Assembly: GCA_947179485.1 (NCBI GenBank)
Contig: OX359245.1
Location: forward strand, 2,399,001-2,463,000
DNA length: 64,000 nt
Direction: 5' to 3'
DNA from: Allacma fusca
Taxonomy: Eukaryota; Arthropoda; Collembola; Symphypleona; Sminthuridae
The position numbers and the translations under genes are program-made. Positions 35,354 to 47,458 of this stretch are shown here, in pieces. Under the pieces are notes generated by a model. The model was not told the DNA's origin, did not search any database, and was given only the letters and a program-made list of their open reading frames with translations. Numbering within the stretch: the stretch's first letter is position 1; the number at the start of each line of letters is the position of its first letter.

Positions 35354-36233
35354 CTACAATATTGTGGACACTCCAAATTATTATTTATTACCAGTCGGAA
35401 TAATTGTTGCGAAAAATAGTAATTCAACATTTAATTGTATATAGTTTGGAAACTTAACCGTCAACGCTACACAATGTCGGAATGTATAAAATATATTTAG
35501 TTGTAATTACCTGCACCGCAACGAACTTTACAGCTGAAAATTTTTCATTGAATTTTCGGATGTTATGTAGGTCCCATAATGAGGGAGTTGAGTCGAGTCG
35601 ACGAAAAAAATTAATCTAAAATTTCAGGTGCGGTTCTTGATATTTTGCTACCTGAAAGCAACATTTTTATTTCGCATCAATCAAGTTTGGTAGTTAAAAT
35701 AAATATTTCAATTTAAATGCAGTGATTTGAGTAGTCATTATTTGAGGGAGAAATAATTATGTTCATTCTTACTATGAGTTTTCCCTCGAAACCACGTTCA
35801 CTTAATTATATAGTCAGTTTTTTCCCCTTTGAAGAACTCCATATTATCGTTTACGTGGTTAAATGACCGCTATCATTTTTTTCCAACTCCATATAAATTA
35901 GCTTCAATACATTAGGCAACTTTTTCCTTACAGTGAATCAATAAAAAGATTAGAAACGCCCGCAAACTTTATAGCGAGTTTCCACAAAAGGGCGTGAAAG
36001 CAATTGAAATAAAATATCAAGAACGGAGTAAAACATTTCTTAATAAAACCACCAAAAAATCAAAGGGGCGGTGTTATCACAGTGGTTACTCTAAAATACT
36101 ATCTGTACACGACAATATTTATTCCAACAATATTTAGCAGTATTAAAATGGGAAATTGCACATCCTTCATTGAGTAGTTGCAATAAAGAACTCGAGTGAA
36201 AAACTGCCAAAATCACGCGTGCAAAGGAATAGG
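35354..36233. other. Spacer upstream of the crystallin-like gene
   Basis: I see no coding exon. It should contain the promoter of the gene starting at 36234, but no TATA box stands out. Confidence 0.4.
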
Positions 36234-39200
36234 ATGAAAATGGTTTTACTTTTGAGTTTGGCAATTGTCAGCCTCTTCTATAAAAATCATGTTGCTGGCA
36301 AAGAAAACGCAGCCAATTTGGAACTGTCCAATGAGTACAACCCCAGAGTTCTGAGTAATTCAAATCCGTTATATTTCAACATCTCAGCGTAAAGTATTAG
36401 CGGAGGAAAAGCTTAGAAAATTTTAATTTTTTCCAAAATTAAAAACTGAAAATTTATTTCTTTAGGAATATCTACCCTCTGGCTAATCGATCTGGAAAAA
36501 TCTTACGAACTTGGATTTGCACATCAGTTCGGATTTTTGAAGTACGGAAACAATTTGACTGTTCGAAATCACAACGTTCCTCGTGATGCCGAGAGCAGAT
36601 GTCAAAATGTGTCGTTTCTCAGCTTCGACCAGAACAGAAGATTAATTCATCATTTTGGTTATGAATCCGCATTCAACTCTACAATTCAAGGTTTGCTCAA
36701 TTTTTGAACTTGCTCAATCTTTACTGATACGTTATATGTGACAAGGGAGATGTTTTGCTATCTATCCCGGATTAAAACAATAAATCCCCTGCGGTTTGGT
36801 GCTCCAAATTTCTCTTAGAAATCTGCAATGGTCAAGTAACTCGAGTACAGTTACCTCCGTCTTGCCACCAGAGGGCTCCAAATGTTTAGGTCTTTGATAT
36901 AAGGACGGTAGAACCAACCTTACTTAAAAGTTTCCCCTAATGTTAAATCCCTTTTCATTAAAATTTCAACAAATTTGCAAAATTGAACTTCACAGTCCCC
37001 AAGACACACATCCGACAATAAATGACATTATATTGATCTCACTAAATTATGGTTTAACATTCAGATCTCAATCCCTACTTGCTAAGTTGACAAATTGTTT
37101 TTCTCACAGAAATGTTGGACAACCCCAGAGCGAGACTTTTCCAATTTGAAGATCATGGCGGTAAATACATCATTTCAAACATTTTACAGCTTACTCCCAG
37201 ACCGAATCCACCTCTGATTTTAATCAAGTTCCTCAAATAGTCAGCGCAGTATTCAGAGCGGTAGATAAAGTGTGGACACTCAAATTATTGGGCATTTATG
37301 ACTCCATATGTAGTTCAATAAAACATATAAACGCACTGACTGGTCCTCATTTACAATTTAGGTTCCTTAAGGAGTCGCAAGCATTTCCTTATTGTTCACA
37401 ATAAATTATCGGAAGCTTGGAAGTTCTTAGACAAATTAATTGCTGTGGATATTTATTTTCAGGCGAAATTGAAAACTATAATTTCTTACGGAACAAACCC
37501 CCAATGTGCTTCAATCTAATTAAATTAGTAAGAAGAGTGAAGTCCGTTTTTACTTTCGGAAAATGCATTCGACTGTTTGAAAAGGAACGTTGCAGTGGCT
37601 GGTCACTGGCAGTCTATCCGGGAAGTTCGAGTTCCCACCGACTGGAACCTCCCCGTCATGTGACATTTCAGGCGATCGGACCATGTCTGGAAAATGAGTT
37701 CTCGGGTGGATCTTTAAATAAAACAAAGCCTGGCTTTGTGATTAAGAATCCAGAAATGAGGACCTTCCAACCAGATCTATTTAGGATGATTAATCTCGAT
37801 ATTCAAATGGGGCGATGGAAGGTTTTCGGTGAAATAGAAGTAAAATATTTACTAGGATCTGGAAATCGGACTGAATTCATTGCAGTAACACCAATAGAAG
37901 AGTTTGAGTGGAAGTTCTATTCAAAATCCAAAGTGGTGCAAAGGGAGTTTGATAAATCACTCGAAATTGAAGCTGGAGATGTTCTCGGTCATGCCATTCC
38001 AACGAATCTTGGAGGACCAGCAAATGAAACTTTTAACATTTTCCCAGCAAATCCATTCGCTTTGAATCAGTGGTAGAACGTCCTGTTACGAAATTCAATC
38101 AACAATCTGGGAATCCTTAGCATTATTTTACAATTTGAATACGAGAACGAAAACAAAACTAGACCGCTATTCTTTTACTATTTGATGCCGGTCGATGGAA
38201 TTGATACAGACTATATAATGTATGGTCGAATTATCAACGAATACCAAACACGTGAAAAACGTGATAAACCTTACGTTCAAGTAATACCGCACTTCGAATA
38301 CCCAGGTATCAACCAAAAATATTTTTAGCGTAAATAATAAGTAACGTTTTGGTCCCACAATAAGCATTTTTTCACTCATATTGAGTTAGTCAAACATCGA
38401 CAAATACGAATCGTACCTTTTTCACAATTACGCCATTATGTACATATTTCAATTTCAGCATCTGACAAAACTATCAATATTTACATTCATTCTAATGCAT
38501 TTATGAATTATTCTTTACGAATTTTTTCAAAATTGGTACTTTTAACATTTTATTTGCTGAATCCTTGGTTATAGCCATAAATGCCTCAATTTCACTAAAA
38601 ATACACACTATCCCATTTTGAATTAATTCGTACGTGAAATTGTTGGAAAATTACAGTTATGGCCACCATCAACGTATCGCAATTATTGCAGCGCCACAGA
38701 GAAGTTTCCAGCATAATGAATTCCTTGTCCATCACTTCCATTCCAAACTTCAACAGAATGACAGTTGCTCCATTGATCAATTGGCAGAGCTGCAAACAAC
38801 AAAATTTAAGGGTTGACCGAGGTTGTAAGGAAAACCTTACAGAGTCGTTTCGTTTCAGAGCTCAAATAAGAGGTACAAAAACGTTTTCTATTTTTACAGC
38901 ACTAATGAATTTATTAACTTTTTAAATTTGAATTTATATGTCCTATTTTTAGAATCGACTCCTTCAAATAGCGAAATCAAAGTTGCAGGCATTTTGTTTT
39001 GAGAAGTCAATGAGGCTTTTAATTTTGTTGTGTTTTTTATTTGAAGTGTTTTTTCTAACACCTCTCTACCTGATTAAGAGCCATGGGCTCGATCAGTAAA
39101 TAAATAATATTAACAACCACACAACAATTTTCACCATGTTTTTTGTACATTACATGAAAACGACATTGAAGTTATCTTGACAAAACTCAACTATTAATAC

Positions 39201-40133
39201 ATATGAGTGTCTTCATTGCAGGAATGCTCAATAACCCAATGGTTCGTCTGTTCAGTGGTGAAAACTTGACAGGTAATTGAATACGAAAGATATAAGTTCA
39301 TGTCAATTCGGGTGTAACAGATTGAACAACAAACAAAATTTTCTATTCCAGGGAATTCTGAGGGTTATCATTCCGGGAAAACTAGAACGGATTACAAAGG
39401 TTGCTCAAATGTTAATTATGAATTAACGGGTGCAAAATCTGCAGAAACGTTTGGAACGTGCACACGATTATTCAAGGGAGTCGATTGCAAAGGCTTGTCA
39501 TTGGCAATTTATGGAAGAATTAATAGTTCACATCGAACAAAAGATACAATCTTGGATCAAGTTTATTCATTGGGGCCATGCCTTGCGGACGAATTCGTCA
39601 ACGCAACCTTCAGCGGCAATAAGAAACGACAAGTTGTTAAGGATCAAAATTCAAGTTCCTACTTCCCCGACAAAGTTCAGTTTGGAGGTTTCAAATGGGA
39701 TAACAACAAAGTCTTCCTTGTGAATGGCTCTAAGTTTATAGATTACGGTTTGGGAAATCAAAATCGGATTGAACACATTCGCGCACGAATTGACCAAGTA
39801 GGTCCTTCACAAAAAGCCTTGACCTTGGAAGAAGCGTACTTTCCCAAATCGTTTGATAAAAAAGTAGAAGAAGTTTCATGTTACGCCATTCCTTTAATAT
39901 TTAAAGAACCTCAAACCGAATCCTTCAATATTTTCCTAACCAAACAATCCAAGGTCAATGATTGGATAAGAATATTTCCCAGCTTCACCGATGTTAATGA
40001 AAGGCTTGAATTCGACGTGGAGCTAGATTTTGCGTATGAAAATGACAACACCACTAGACCTCAATTTGTTTTTTATCGTTTCCAATCATATAGTGACGAG
40101 AGCGTTCACTATGGAAGATTTAATAACGGATAA
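36234..40133 (+). CDS. Two-unit crystallin-like secreted protein, seven exons, one in-frame TAG
   Basis: Exons are 36234-36354, 36466-36690, 37110-37160, 37463-38305, 38657-38872, 39222-39272 and 39352-40133. All six introns are phase 1 and the sum is 2289 nt, or 763 codons. Exon 1 is a signal peptide (M-K-M-V-L-L-L-S-L-A-I-V-S-L). Exons 2-4 and 5-7 form two tandem units, each ending in a long exon with C-I/T-R-L-F, C-x-G-x-S-L-A-I/V-Y and G-P-C-L. The x-G-x-S-L-A-V-Y strand recalls beta/gamma-crystallin Greek keys, but this is tentative. TAG at 38074-38076 would truncate the product at 336 aa, though the frame stays open for 77 codons to the donor. It may be a fresh pseudogene, a polymorphism or readthrough. 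Exons 5-7 could also be a separate gene, but the phases argue for one. Confidence 0.7.
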
Positions 40134-40321
40134 TTTTTTTATATAAAATATATTGAACGCTCTGCAATTATTCTAACTTAATTGTGTGTAGGCTGCATAT
40201 TTCAAGGAAACAATTCTGTAATTCATGTATGCTGAGAATAGTCAGTTTGTGGGTACAGGGAAAAAAGTAGGTTAAATGCTTAAGTATACTGTATACTTAA
40301 GCATGAAAACGAAGGAATGTA

Positions 40322-41058
40322 TAGTAAATTTCCTATATAGTGGTTTCCAAGGGAGTGGCAAATTCCTGCCACTATATAGAGATTTCACTGTATGGTTTTA
40401 ATGGCTAACTATATACTATTGATGTTTATAAATAATAACTAACTAAATATATATATTGATAAAATAGTTTATTTTGTTCAGAATACGTAAAATTATGAGG
40501 TATGCTAAGCTTCATTGAGTTTAAAATATTCAGTAACTTTAGATTGCCTCACACTATTAATAATATTAGTGGTAGCAAGCTTTTCGACTGCAAGGATAAC
40601 ACACCGGAGATACTTGCGAAGATTTTTGTAGCATGTACACTTTCCAAAACATCGTCAGAATAATAGTCTTTCCAGAAACCGATCTTAAGATTATGAAAAT
40701 AGAAATTACTTCCACTGATTGTGAGTACTACTTTTCACTTTGAGGTTTTGCTTAACTGTCTGTTTTACTCATATTAAATGTTCCATGTAATAGTTCAATT
40801 GATTACAAGTGAGAGAAGGTAAACATGACAATGCTTTGTTGTATAATTGTTCATTATCTAGCTAATTTTATGCCAACTGCCATTATAATTTTGCGTTGTC
40901 CGAGCCACCGTGACACATAATAGTGACGGTATAGAGGGAATACCATTATAGCGGGTGCCACTATACTGTATACCTTTAACATTGCAAACCTGGGTTTTTT
41001 GATGCCAGTAAAGAGGGAATGCCATATAAGAGGGAACCACTATACAGGGAAATCACTG
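40322..41058. mobile_element. pogo-like MITE
   Basis: The ends TAGTAAATTTCC and GGAAATCACTG form an imperfect inverted pair with TA at 40320-40321 and 41059-41060. The paralogous spacer has the uninterrupted TA at 3898-3899. Several internal 'actatata' motifs occur. Confidence 0.7.
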
Positions 41059-44000
41059 TATCTTCGAACCTTGGGTATTCCCTATAGCGCTGATTTATAG
41101 CCAGATTCGTCTTGAACCCCTCGAACATAGCATGTTATCGTGCACAATGAAAAGTTGATTCAACATGAGCATCAGTGTGTAAATTTATTGTCTACGATTC
41201 CCGTAAATAATATCTTCGAAAGAAGAGAAGATCTCAAAAATTGTTTCTGTCGTTGACATTATTTATTCAGATTTCATTATTGGCATTATTGAAGTATAAA
41301 TCACCCAACAGAAATTGATTTTTAACGAGTATTTGTAGCGTACAATGATACCAGGCACAACAATATCTGAAACGTATTTTAATTAGGTGACTTGATCGTG
41401 CAATTTCATTGCCAACTTTGCCAACTCTGTAATGTTAATTTTTAAGTAAGAGCATTGTAAATAACTCGTAGACTTCAATTTATACATGGATAATTTCAAT
41501 TTAGTTTGCAGGTAGGAGTCAATTCCGACAAAGATGTATGTTTGTTGTAGGTAGAGACAAATCTCGGGATAGGTCAATGTAGGCTGAAAAGTAGGCTTTG
41601 TGTAATAATCTAAAAATATGTAGGATTTCTATTTTGCCCAGCTTTGGCAAACATATTAACTTTTGCCATGTTTGTAATTATTTTCTTTTACACAAGGCAA
41701 TTATTGTGAAAGTCCTGTTGTCGGGTTTGTAGAGTTGCCTTTAAAAATAATGCACTTTATACAAACATTTGAGACTCTCCGCTGATAGCTGGACTCAACC
41801 CAGTTAAAAGCACGTCAGAAAAAAACCAGGTCAAACGGATTAGATTAAACAAGCAAACATCAGGACACTCACAAGAGTGAACTTGGTTACTCTTTGCAAC
41901 TTACAAGTTCTACCCTTATATGCATATGTTCTGTAAAAATCCAGCTTGTTTTTACTCTCTTCATAAGAAATAGAAAATTTACATTGTTCGAATCGTTGTT
42001 AACGTCCGAGAATTGAATTTTCAAATGTCATAAAAAATACCGTCTAAACTTGCAAATTATTTCAGGGCACCTTCTTGATTTTCTGGCGAACTTAACGTAG
42101 AACAAAGTGCTATACTTCGTTCGAACCGCCGACTCCGGTCTTCGCATTCACTTGCGGACATTGAAAAATTCGACGGGTTATTTGGAAAAACAGTGAACTT
42201 GGACCTATTTTATCATAACAAGATAATAGAAAACTAATTCGATCTTAGCTCACTCAAAAATCATATATTTGCCTAAAATATAGGAGTATTAGCTAAAATT
42301 TAAAAATCTCGAACAAAGGTTTTAAGGATTTTCAAATTGACCAAATTTTGAACCACAACTTTAACTTGTTTTTGCCACCAAGAAATCACCTGAGACTTGC
42401 ACCCCCTGATCACAAAAGTGCTGGCTAGAAAACATCTGTTCAACAGACGTTGTTTGTTAAAAGATCGGTTGAGCCGTATGATGTATGTATATACATACAT
42501 ACTTCTCTGACAGTTGTCGCAGTCGATATGCTTTTTAAATAACTTTTAGTTTCCAAGATGCATCAATGAAACCGCACAAATTTCAAATTAAAATCTCTGT
42601 GGTTATTCACTTAAATTCTGTTGGAATTGTCTGCTTTAAAAACTAACATCAGTTACTTTGTCCCGTTTATTAATTATCGATACAAATACTACTCTTTGTA
42701 ACTTTGTGAATTAGGGACAATACTAATGATTCTGGATGCTGAAGTCGTTATTTAAACTTACGAATTCGCACGGGGTTTTATGTAACAGCAACAAAAGGAA
42801 GAGAGAAGGAAAAGAATTGGTTCAAAATCACAGTACTGTTACTGGAAATTAAAACACATGAGATAAAAAGGCTTAACTCGTTTTTCAACTCATTTTATGA
42901 AATCCTATGCTGAAACGTGAATTTCAAACTATATTTACTTAAAGTAAACTGCACTATAGAGCTGGAGTGTTCTATTGTTTATAATTCTAAATACCTGAAA
43001 AAATACATGAAAGTTTTGGTGGCCATATACTGGCAAGTATTTTGTGATCCCTTGGGAATCCCCATATTGGAAATTCACTGTTGCTTCATACTTATTGCAT
43101 GTAACTGGGAATTTTTTATCTGTTATGTTCTTCCAATTCGTGGAAGTATCCAGAATTAAATATAGGCTGTAGAGATACATAGATAAGGAAGCTCCAGAGT
43201 CTCCTTCGACATCATTCGTTGAAATGTGAGTCTCCGGGAAGACCAAATATGAATTTTTGAAATGTAATTTTGGATTATTTCTCAATGTTTCCAAGGCCGA
43301 TGTATTTTTTGCGTTTAATGTAAGACTTTATATTGGTTACAATTGTTTTCAAACTTCGCATTGTTGCTACATGTATCTACTTGTAGTCAAGTTGCCCGAA
43401 ATACCCTGCATTTTTAATTTTGAGTATACAGGCATTGGGTATTTTTGGGTTGGTATGCACTTTGACCAGGAAATTTAGAAAATTCCAACACTAATGCTGC
43501 TAATGAAATGCACAAAGCCAGACTACAATAAACGCATTTATTAATAATGTCAACACGAAATAATAATTCAGTTGAATCTACTTAATACTCGATGTGATAG
43601 CAGTTGATATACTCATAAACTCCAATATTTGTCATCGGCCTGTTTCCCGTATTTAGGCTTAAATAGCATAGAAAATGGCTCTGCCGTTTTTGCTACTAAT
43701 ATTTACATGTAAGGTTACACGGTCGCGTAAGGGCACACAGTAATAGTTTGAAGATTTGATAGAAGTCATCCTTCATTAATCCTGAATATTGTCACAATAA
43801 TTCTGTAGCGTTTTAATCATGCTTGTAGTAATTTAAACCAATCTGTGTGAGAGACATTACTCTCTCTTGGTTCAAAATATGAAATACAAGGTCAATAATC
43901 TGTGGAGATTTTAATAAAAAACATGCATTAAATTATTTTCCTTAAATTGTCATGACTGCACCCCTTTTGTCATGAAAAGGACATTAACGATTTTTTCAAA

Positions 44001-44305
44001 TAGAAATACCCGTTAACTGATTCATTAGCGTTATAAACATTTAACTGGAATACATGTCACAATTATGAATACTGAAATTATCTACTTATAATTACACTCA
44101 AATACTAGTAATTCTTAGCAAAAAGAGGTTTTTAATTTTCAGTGATTATTCTCAAGGGTTGTTTTGAAAATCAACTTCAATCAATAATGCTTGAAATGTC
44201 ATAAAGCACTTTCTACATGGAAGCAATTTGCTGCCCTAAATTTCCTGAACTCTAATAGATTCACAATTTACAGCGTATCATTGTCCACTTTCCCTTAAAT
44301 CAAAT
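41059..44305. other. Spacer between crystallin-like gene and astacin; paralogous at its two ends
   Basis: 41059-41610 matches 3900-4479 and 5422 onward. 43440-44305 matches 10720-10964 and 24860-25104. The middle has no supported gene. A pogo-like scrap ('ggaaattcactgt') lies near 43070. Confidence 0.5.
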
Positions 44306-45906
44306 ATGGATCGGAAAAATACATTTTCGGCCGTTCTGCTCAAATTTACGCTGAATATGTTTTTTTATTTCTCAAGCAGTTTTCCAATATTTAAGGGTAA
44401 GTTTTCGTTCTATCAAATGACGATAAAATTCTCTACAGTTGTCTAAAACGGGGCTGCCCCCAAACTCATTTTCTCACCTCTCAAATTCAACGTCGCAATC
44501 AGAATCACTACAATGATATCACGCTGAAACCGATAAATCATCAGTAGCTTCCGTATACCTGACATTCGGGCCCGTTACTATTAATGTGTTACAAATTAGG
44601 CAAGTTAGTACATACAATTCCAGAATTGTGAATGAAATTACAAAGTGAGAATGCGTGTAATAAAATGTGGGTATAAAAAGGGAGTAAAAATATTGTCCAC
44701 TCGTTTTATACGAACGCTCATGGGCGCAATACAAAAACAACTCTTCAGGTTCAAGAGAAAAATTGACATTGAAATAAATGAGAAAGTGTTAGAAAATTTT
44801 GGGGTCGTATATTGGGAAAATATAATTTACAAGGAAGGGCCTTGTAACAAGCGCGCGCTGTATTTCTTCAAAAATAAATAATTTCAAATTAAATTGATCA
44901 GAATATATATTCATTTTTATTTATATTAATTTTGGTCTTCCAGATATTCGGCATCCAGAGCTGGGACCTTTCTTTCAAGGAGACATCATAGGCCACCCTC
45001 TTGACAGAAACGGAATTCCCAATGAAATTTTCCGATGGCAGAAAGGGATCTATAAATTTCACGTTTCCGACGACTATAGTAAGTTTAAATTGGAGAACCA
45101 TCACAAATATTTAACACTCAGTTCTCATATTTTTTTAGGCGTTTGCAATTTGCAAATGATGTAGAACTGAGAACTAAAAATAATTTCTCTGATGTTTGTA
45201 GGCTTTAACGAAATGATGCTGATCTATCAAGCTATTTTGGAAGTCAGTACGAGAACTTGCCTCTCAGTGGATGAATTGCTAGAGACGAATTGGTTCGACA
45301 GTCACGCGTACTACACTCCAATTGAAAACTACTGCGCTTCTGCGGTTGGCTGTGTAGGTATGCGACAAGATATACATTTGGGCATTGGCTGCTTCTCTTT
45401 TGGTCATGTGACTCCAACACACGAGACGCTTCACGCCCTTGGGTTCTACCACGAGCAGTGTAGAGAGGACCGAGACGAATACGTTTCTATCGACATCGAC
45501 AACGTGTGGCCGCGTATGCATTTTTATCCACACTATACACCCCCTACCGAATCGAATCATTTTTGTATCGTAACGAGCGAAGGCCACAATATTTTATACG
45601 TTTTTAAAATTGGCTAAATATTATTGTTTCCGTTTACATTCTATTGTTTCAGAGGAAAGACATAATTTTGCCATAATGCCATCGAATACCTACGGGCTTC
45701 CTTATGATTACGGGAGTATCGTACACTACCCTGAGTACGCCTTTGCACTTGACCCTAACAGGAAAACAATACACGTTTTAAAGGAAGGCTTTGAAATCGG
45801 CAACGCGGAACGGCTGAGCGACTCTGATATCAAAAAGGTCAACCTCATGTACAAGGAACAGTGTGCAGCCAGAATTGGTTTGAAGGCTTTTGAGGCCTAT
45901 CTTTAA
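44306..45906 (+). CDS. Astacin-family zinc metalloprotease, intact, 263 aa, four exons
   Basis: Exons are 44306-44396, 44944-45078, 45202-45513 and 45653-45906. All introns are phase 1 and the sum is 792 nt. Exon 1 is a hydrophobic leader starting M-D-R-K-N-T. Exon 2 is a short pro-region (E-L-G-P-F-F-Q-G-D-I-I). Exons 3-4 are the catalytic domain: A-V-G-C-V-G-M-R-Q-D-I-H-L, zinc site H-E-T-L-H-A-L-G-F-Y-H-E-Q, then D-R-D-E-Y-V and N-F. The Met-turn region reads Y-D-Y-G-S-I-V-H-Y: the zinc-side Tyr is kept but the usual Met is Val. No EGF or CUB domain follows, so it is a minimal astacin. Secretion and proteolysis are expected from the family. It sits 4.2 kb after a crystallin-like gene, as does the broken copy in the older module. 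Confidence 0.88.
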
Positions 45907-45994
45907 GGATAGAATATTAGATTACAACTAGATTTAGGTATATCTTTAAGCCAAATTTAAAAATCATTGCTATGTGGTAATTTGAGGCTTCGCG

Positions 45995-46384
45995 TAGGGT
46001 GGTGTCAGCTACTGCCGTCAAAGTAGGGCGAATTTTGAGATTTTTCAAAATTTCTGAATTATTTTCAAGAAACTATTGGGCTGATTTAAACCGCATAAGC
46101 AATAACATTACGATTTACATTAGCAATATTCAAAAAAAAATTTATTGGAATCCATTCAGTAGCTTTGAAGATAACTGTCATTTGAGTTGAAGTCCAAAAT
46201 TTCAGAAATTGTTTTCTCGAAAACTAGCCAGTCGATTTCAACCAAATACAAACTCACGTTAACGTTGAGCTCAGGTAATGTCTGTAAAAAACTTTCATTG
46301 AAATCGGTCGAGTATAGATTTTGAGATATCGTGCGGAGGGACGTAAGGAGAAGACTATTTTACTAGGGGCCGGAGGTCACCCTA
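45995..46384. mobile_element. MITE, TAGGGTGG-end family, copy 3
   Basis: It is a diverged copy of the 6959 and 26956 elements, lying about 90 bp after the astacin stop. The right end has decayed to 'ggccggaggtcaccctaaaa'. Confidence 0.6.
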
Positions 46385-47458
46385 AAACATGATTGAGGTT
46401 TTTGGTGAGCGGCTCTTCGTTCAAATACATATGTAAATCCTATAAAGTACATGTCCAGGCACACATTTTCAGCTGTTTGGCCTAAAACTCCAATCCAAAT
46501 AAACTCACAAAACCTTTTTTCAATCCTGAGTAAACACTTACTATAAATAATTTTTTTAAATAAAAACACTTTTGTCGGGCTTGACTATTTATAATATTAT
46601 TCAATTACTTTACTAGTAAATATGATTAAAGTTACAGGAAGGATCTCTGAATTGCGACAACAACACTCAACTGAATATTTAGAACCTAAGAAAGAACTGC
46701 CCCGTCTAGTTCATATAAGGGGCATCATTAACAAATATTCAATTACCCGTGATTTAGCAAATGTTTTACGGGGATTTTTAAAATTTGTACCATCGCGAAA
46801 TTAGAACCAGTGCATTTGACTAGACACATATTAAACGTGTGGTTAGTATCTTCGGATTTTGAGGTCGTATCTCGCTGAAAAGGTTTTTGCACGTTATTTA
46901 ATTGTTATTGTTACCATTTTTGAAGTTACCCTAATAGCACCGGATAGTCTGAAAGACGCATAAATGATGCAAACCGTATGGCTCTAGAATGCGTACCAGT
47001 TTGGCCAACTTTCCAGAGCCATAAGTGGCGCATGCTTCCGCGCTGAAAAGTTACATACATTCGACGAATAATTTGCGCATTTCACTTAGCTGCTACTGTG
47101 CGCCGTGTGTGGCATTTTCTCACTGCTGGTTTCATGCTGAGCCTTGATTTTTTTAAATCTAAATTAAACATGAATTCACGGAAGAATGTTTAGCAATTAT
47201 TATTGTTTTCAAAATGGTTTATTACATTGTACTTAAGTAAGGTATACAGATGAATTTTTCACACTTATTGTTAACTGGGAGCATAACGCATTTCTGAGAT
47301 AAAATAGTTGCATTAGAGTAATAAATGTCAGAATAATTATTTGAAGTCTTCACAATACTAAACGAATTAGCACTAACTCAATATTTTCACTAGATTCACT
47401 GTCTTGAATAGCTTGTAACATTTCGCCAACAGCACAGGCGACTTTCCTCCTCTTGGAC
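46385..47458. other. Spacer, no gene recognised
   Basis: Short frames only. A 60-codon frame at 46622-46804 has no recognisable motif. Confidence 0.4.

Noticed and set aside
38595-38816. Alternative frames over the 38657-38872 exon on both strands
   Set aside because: The chosen frame keeps phase 1 at both ends and matches the paralogue at 993; the alternatives do not continue into the next exon.
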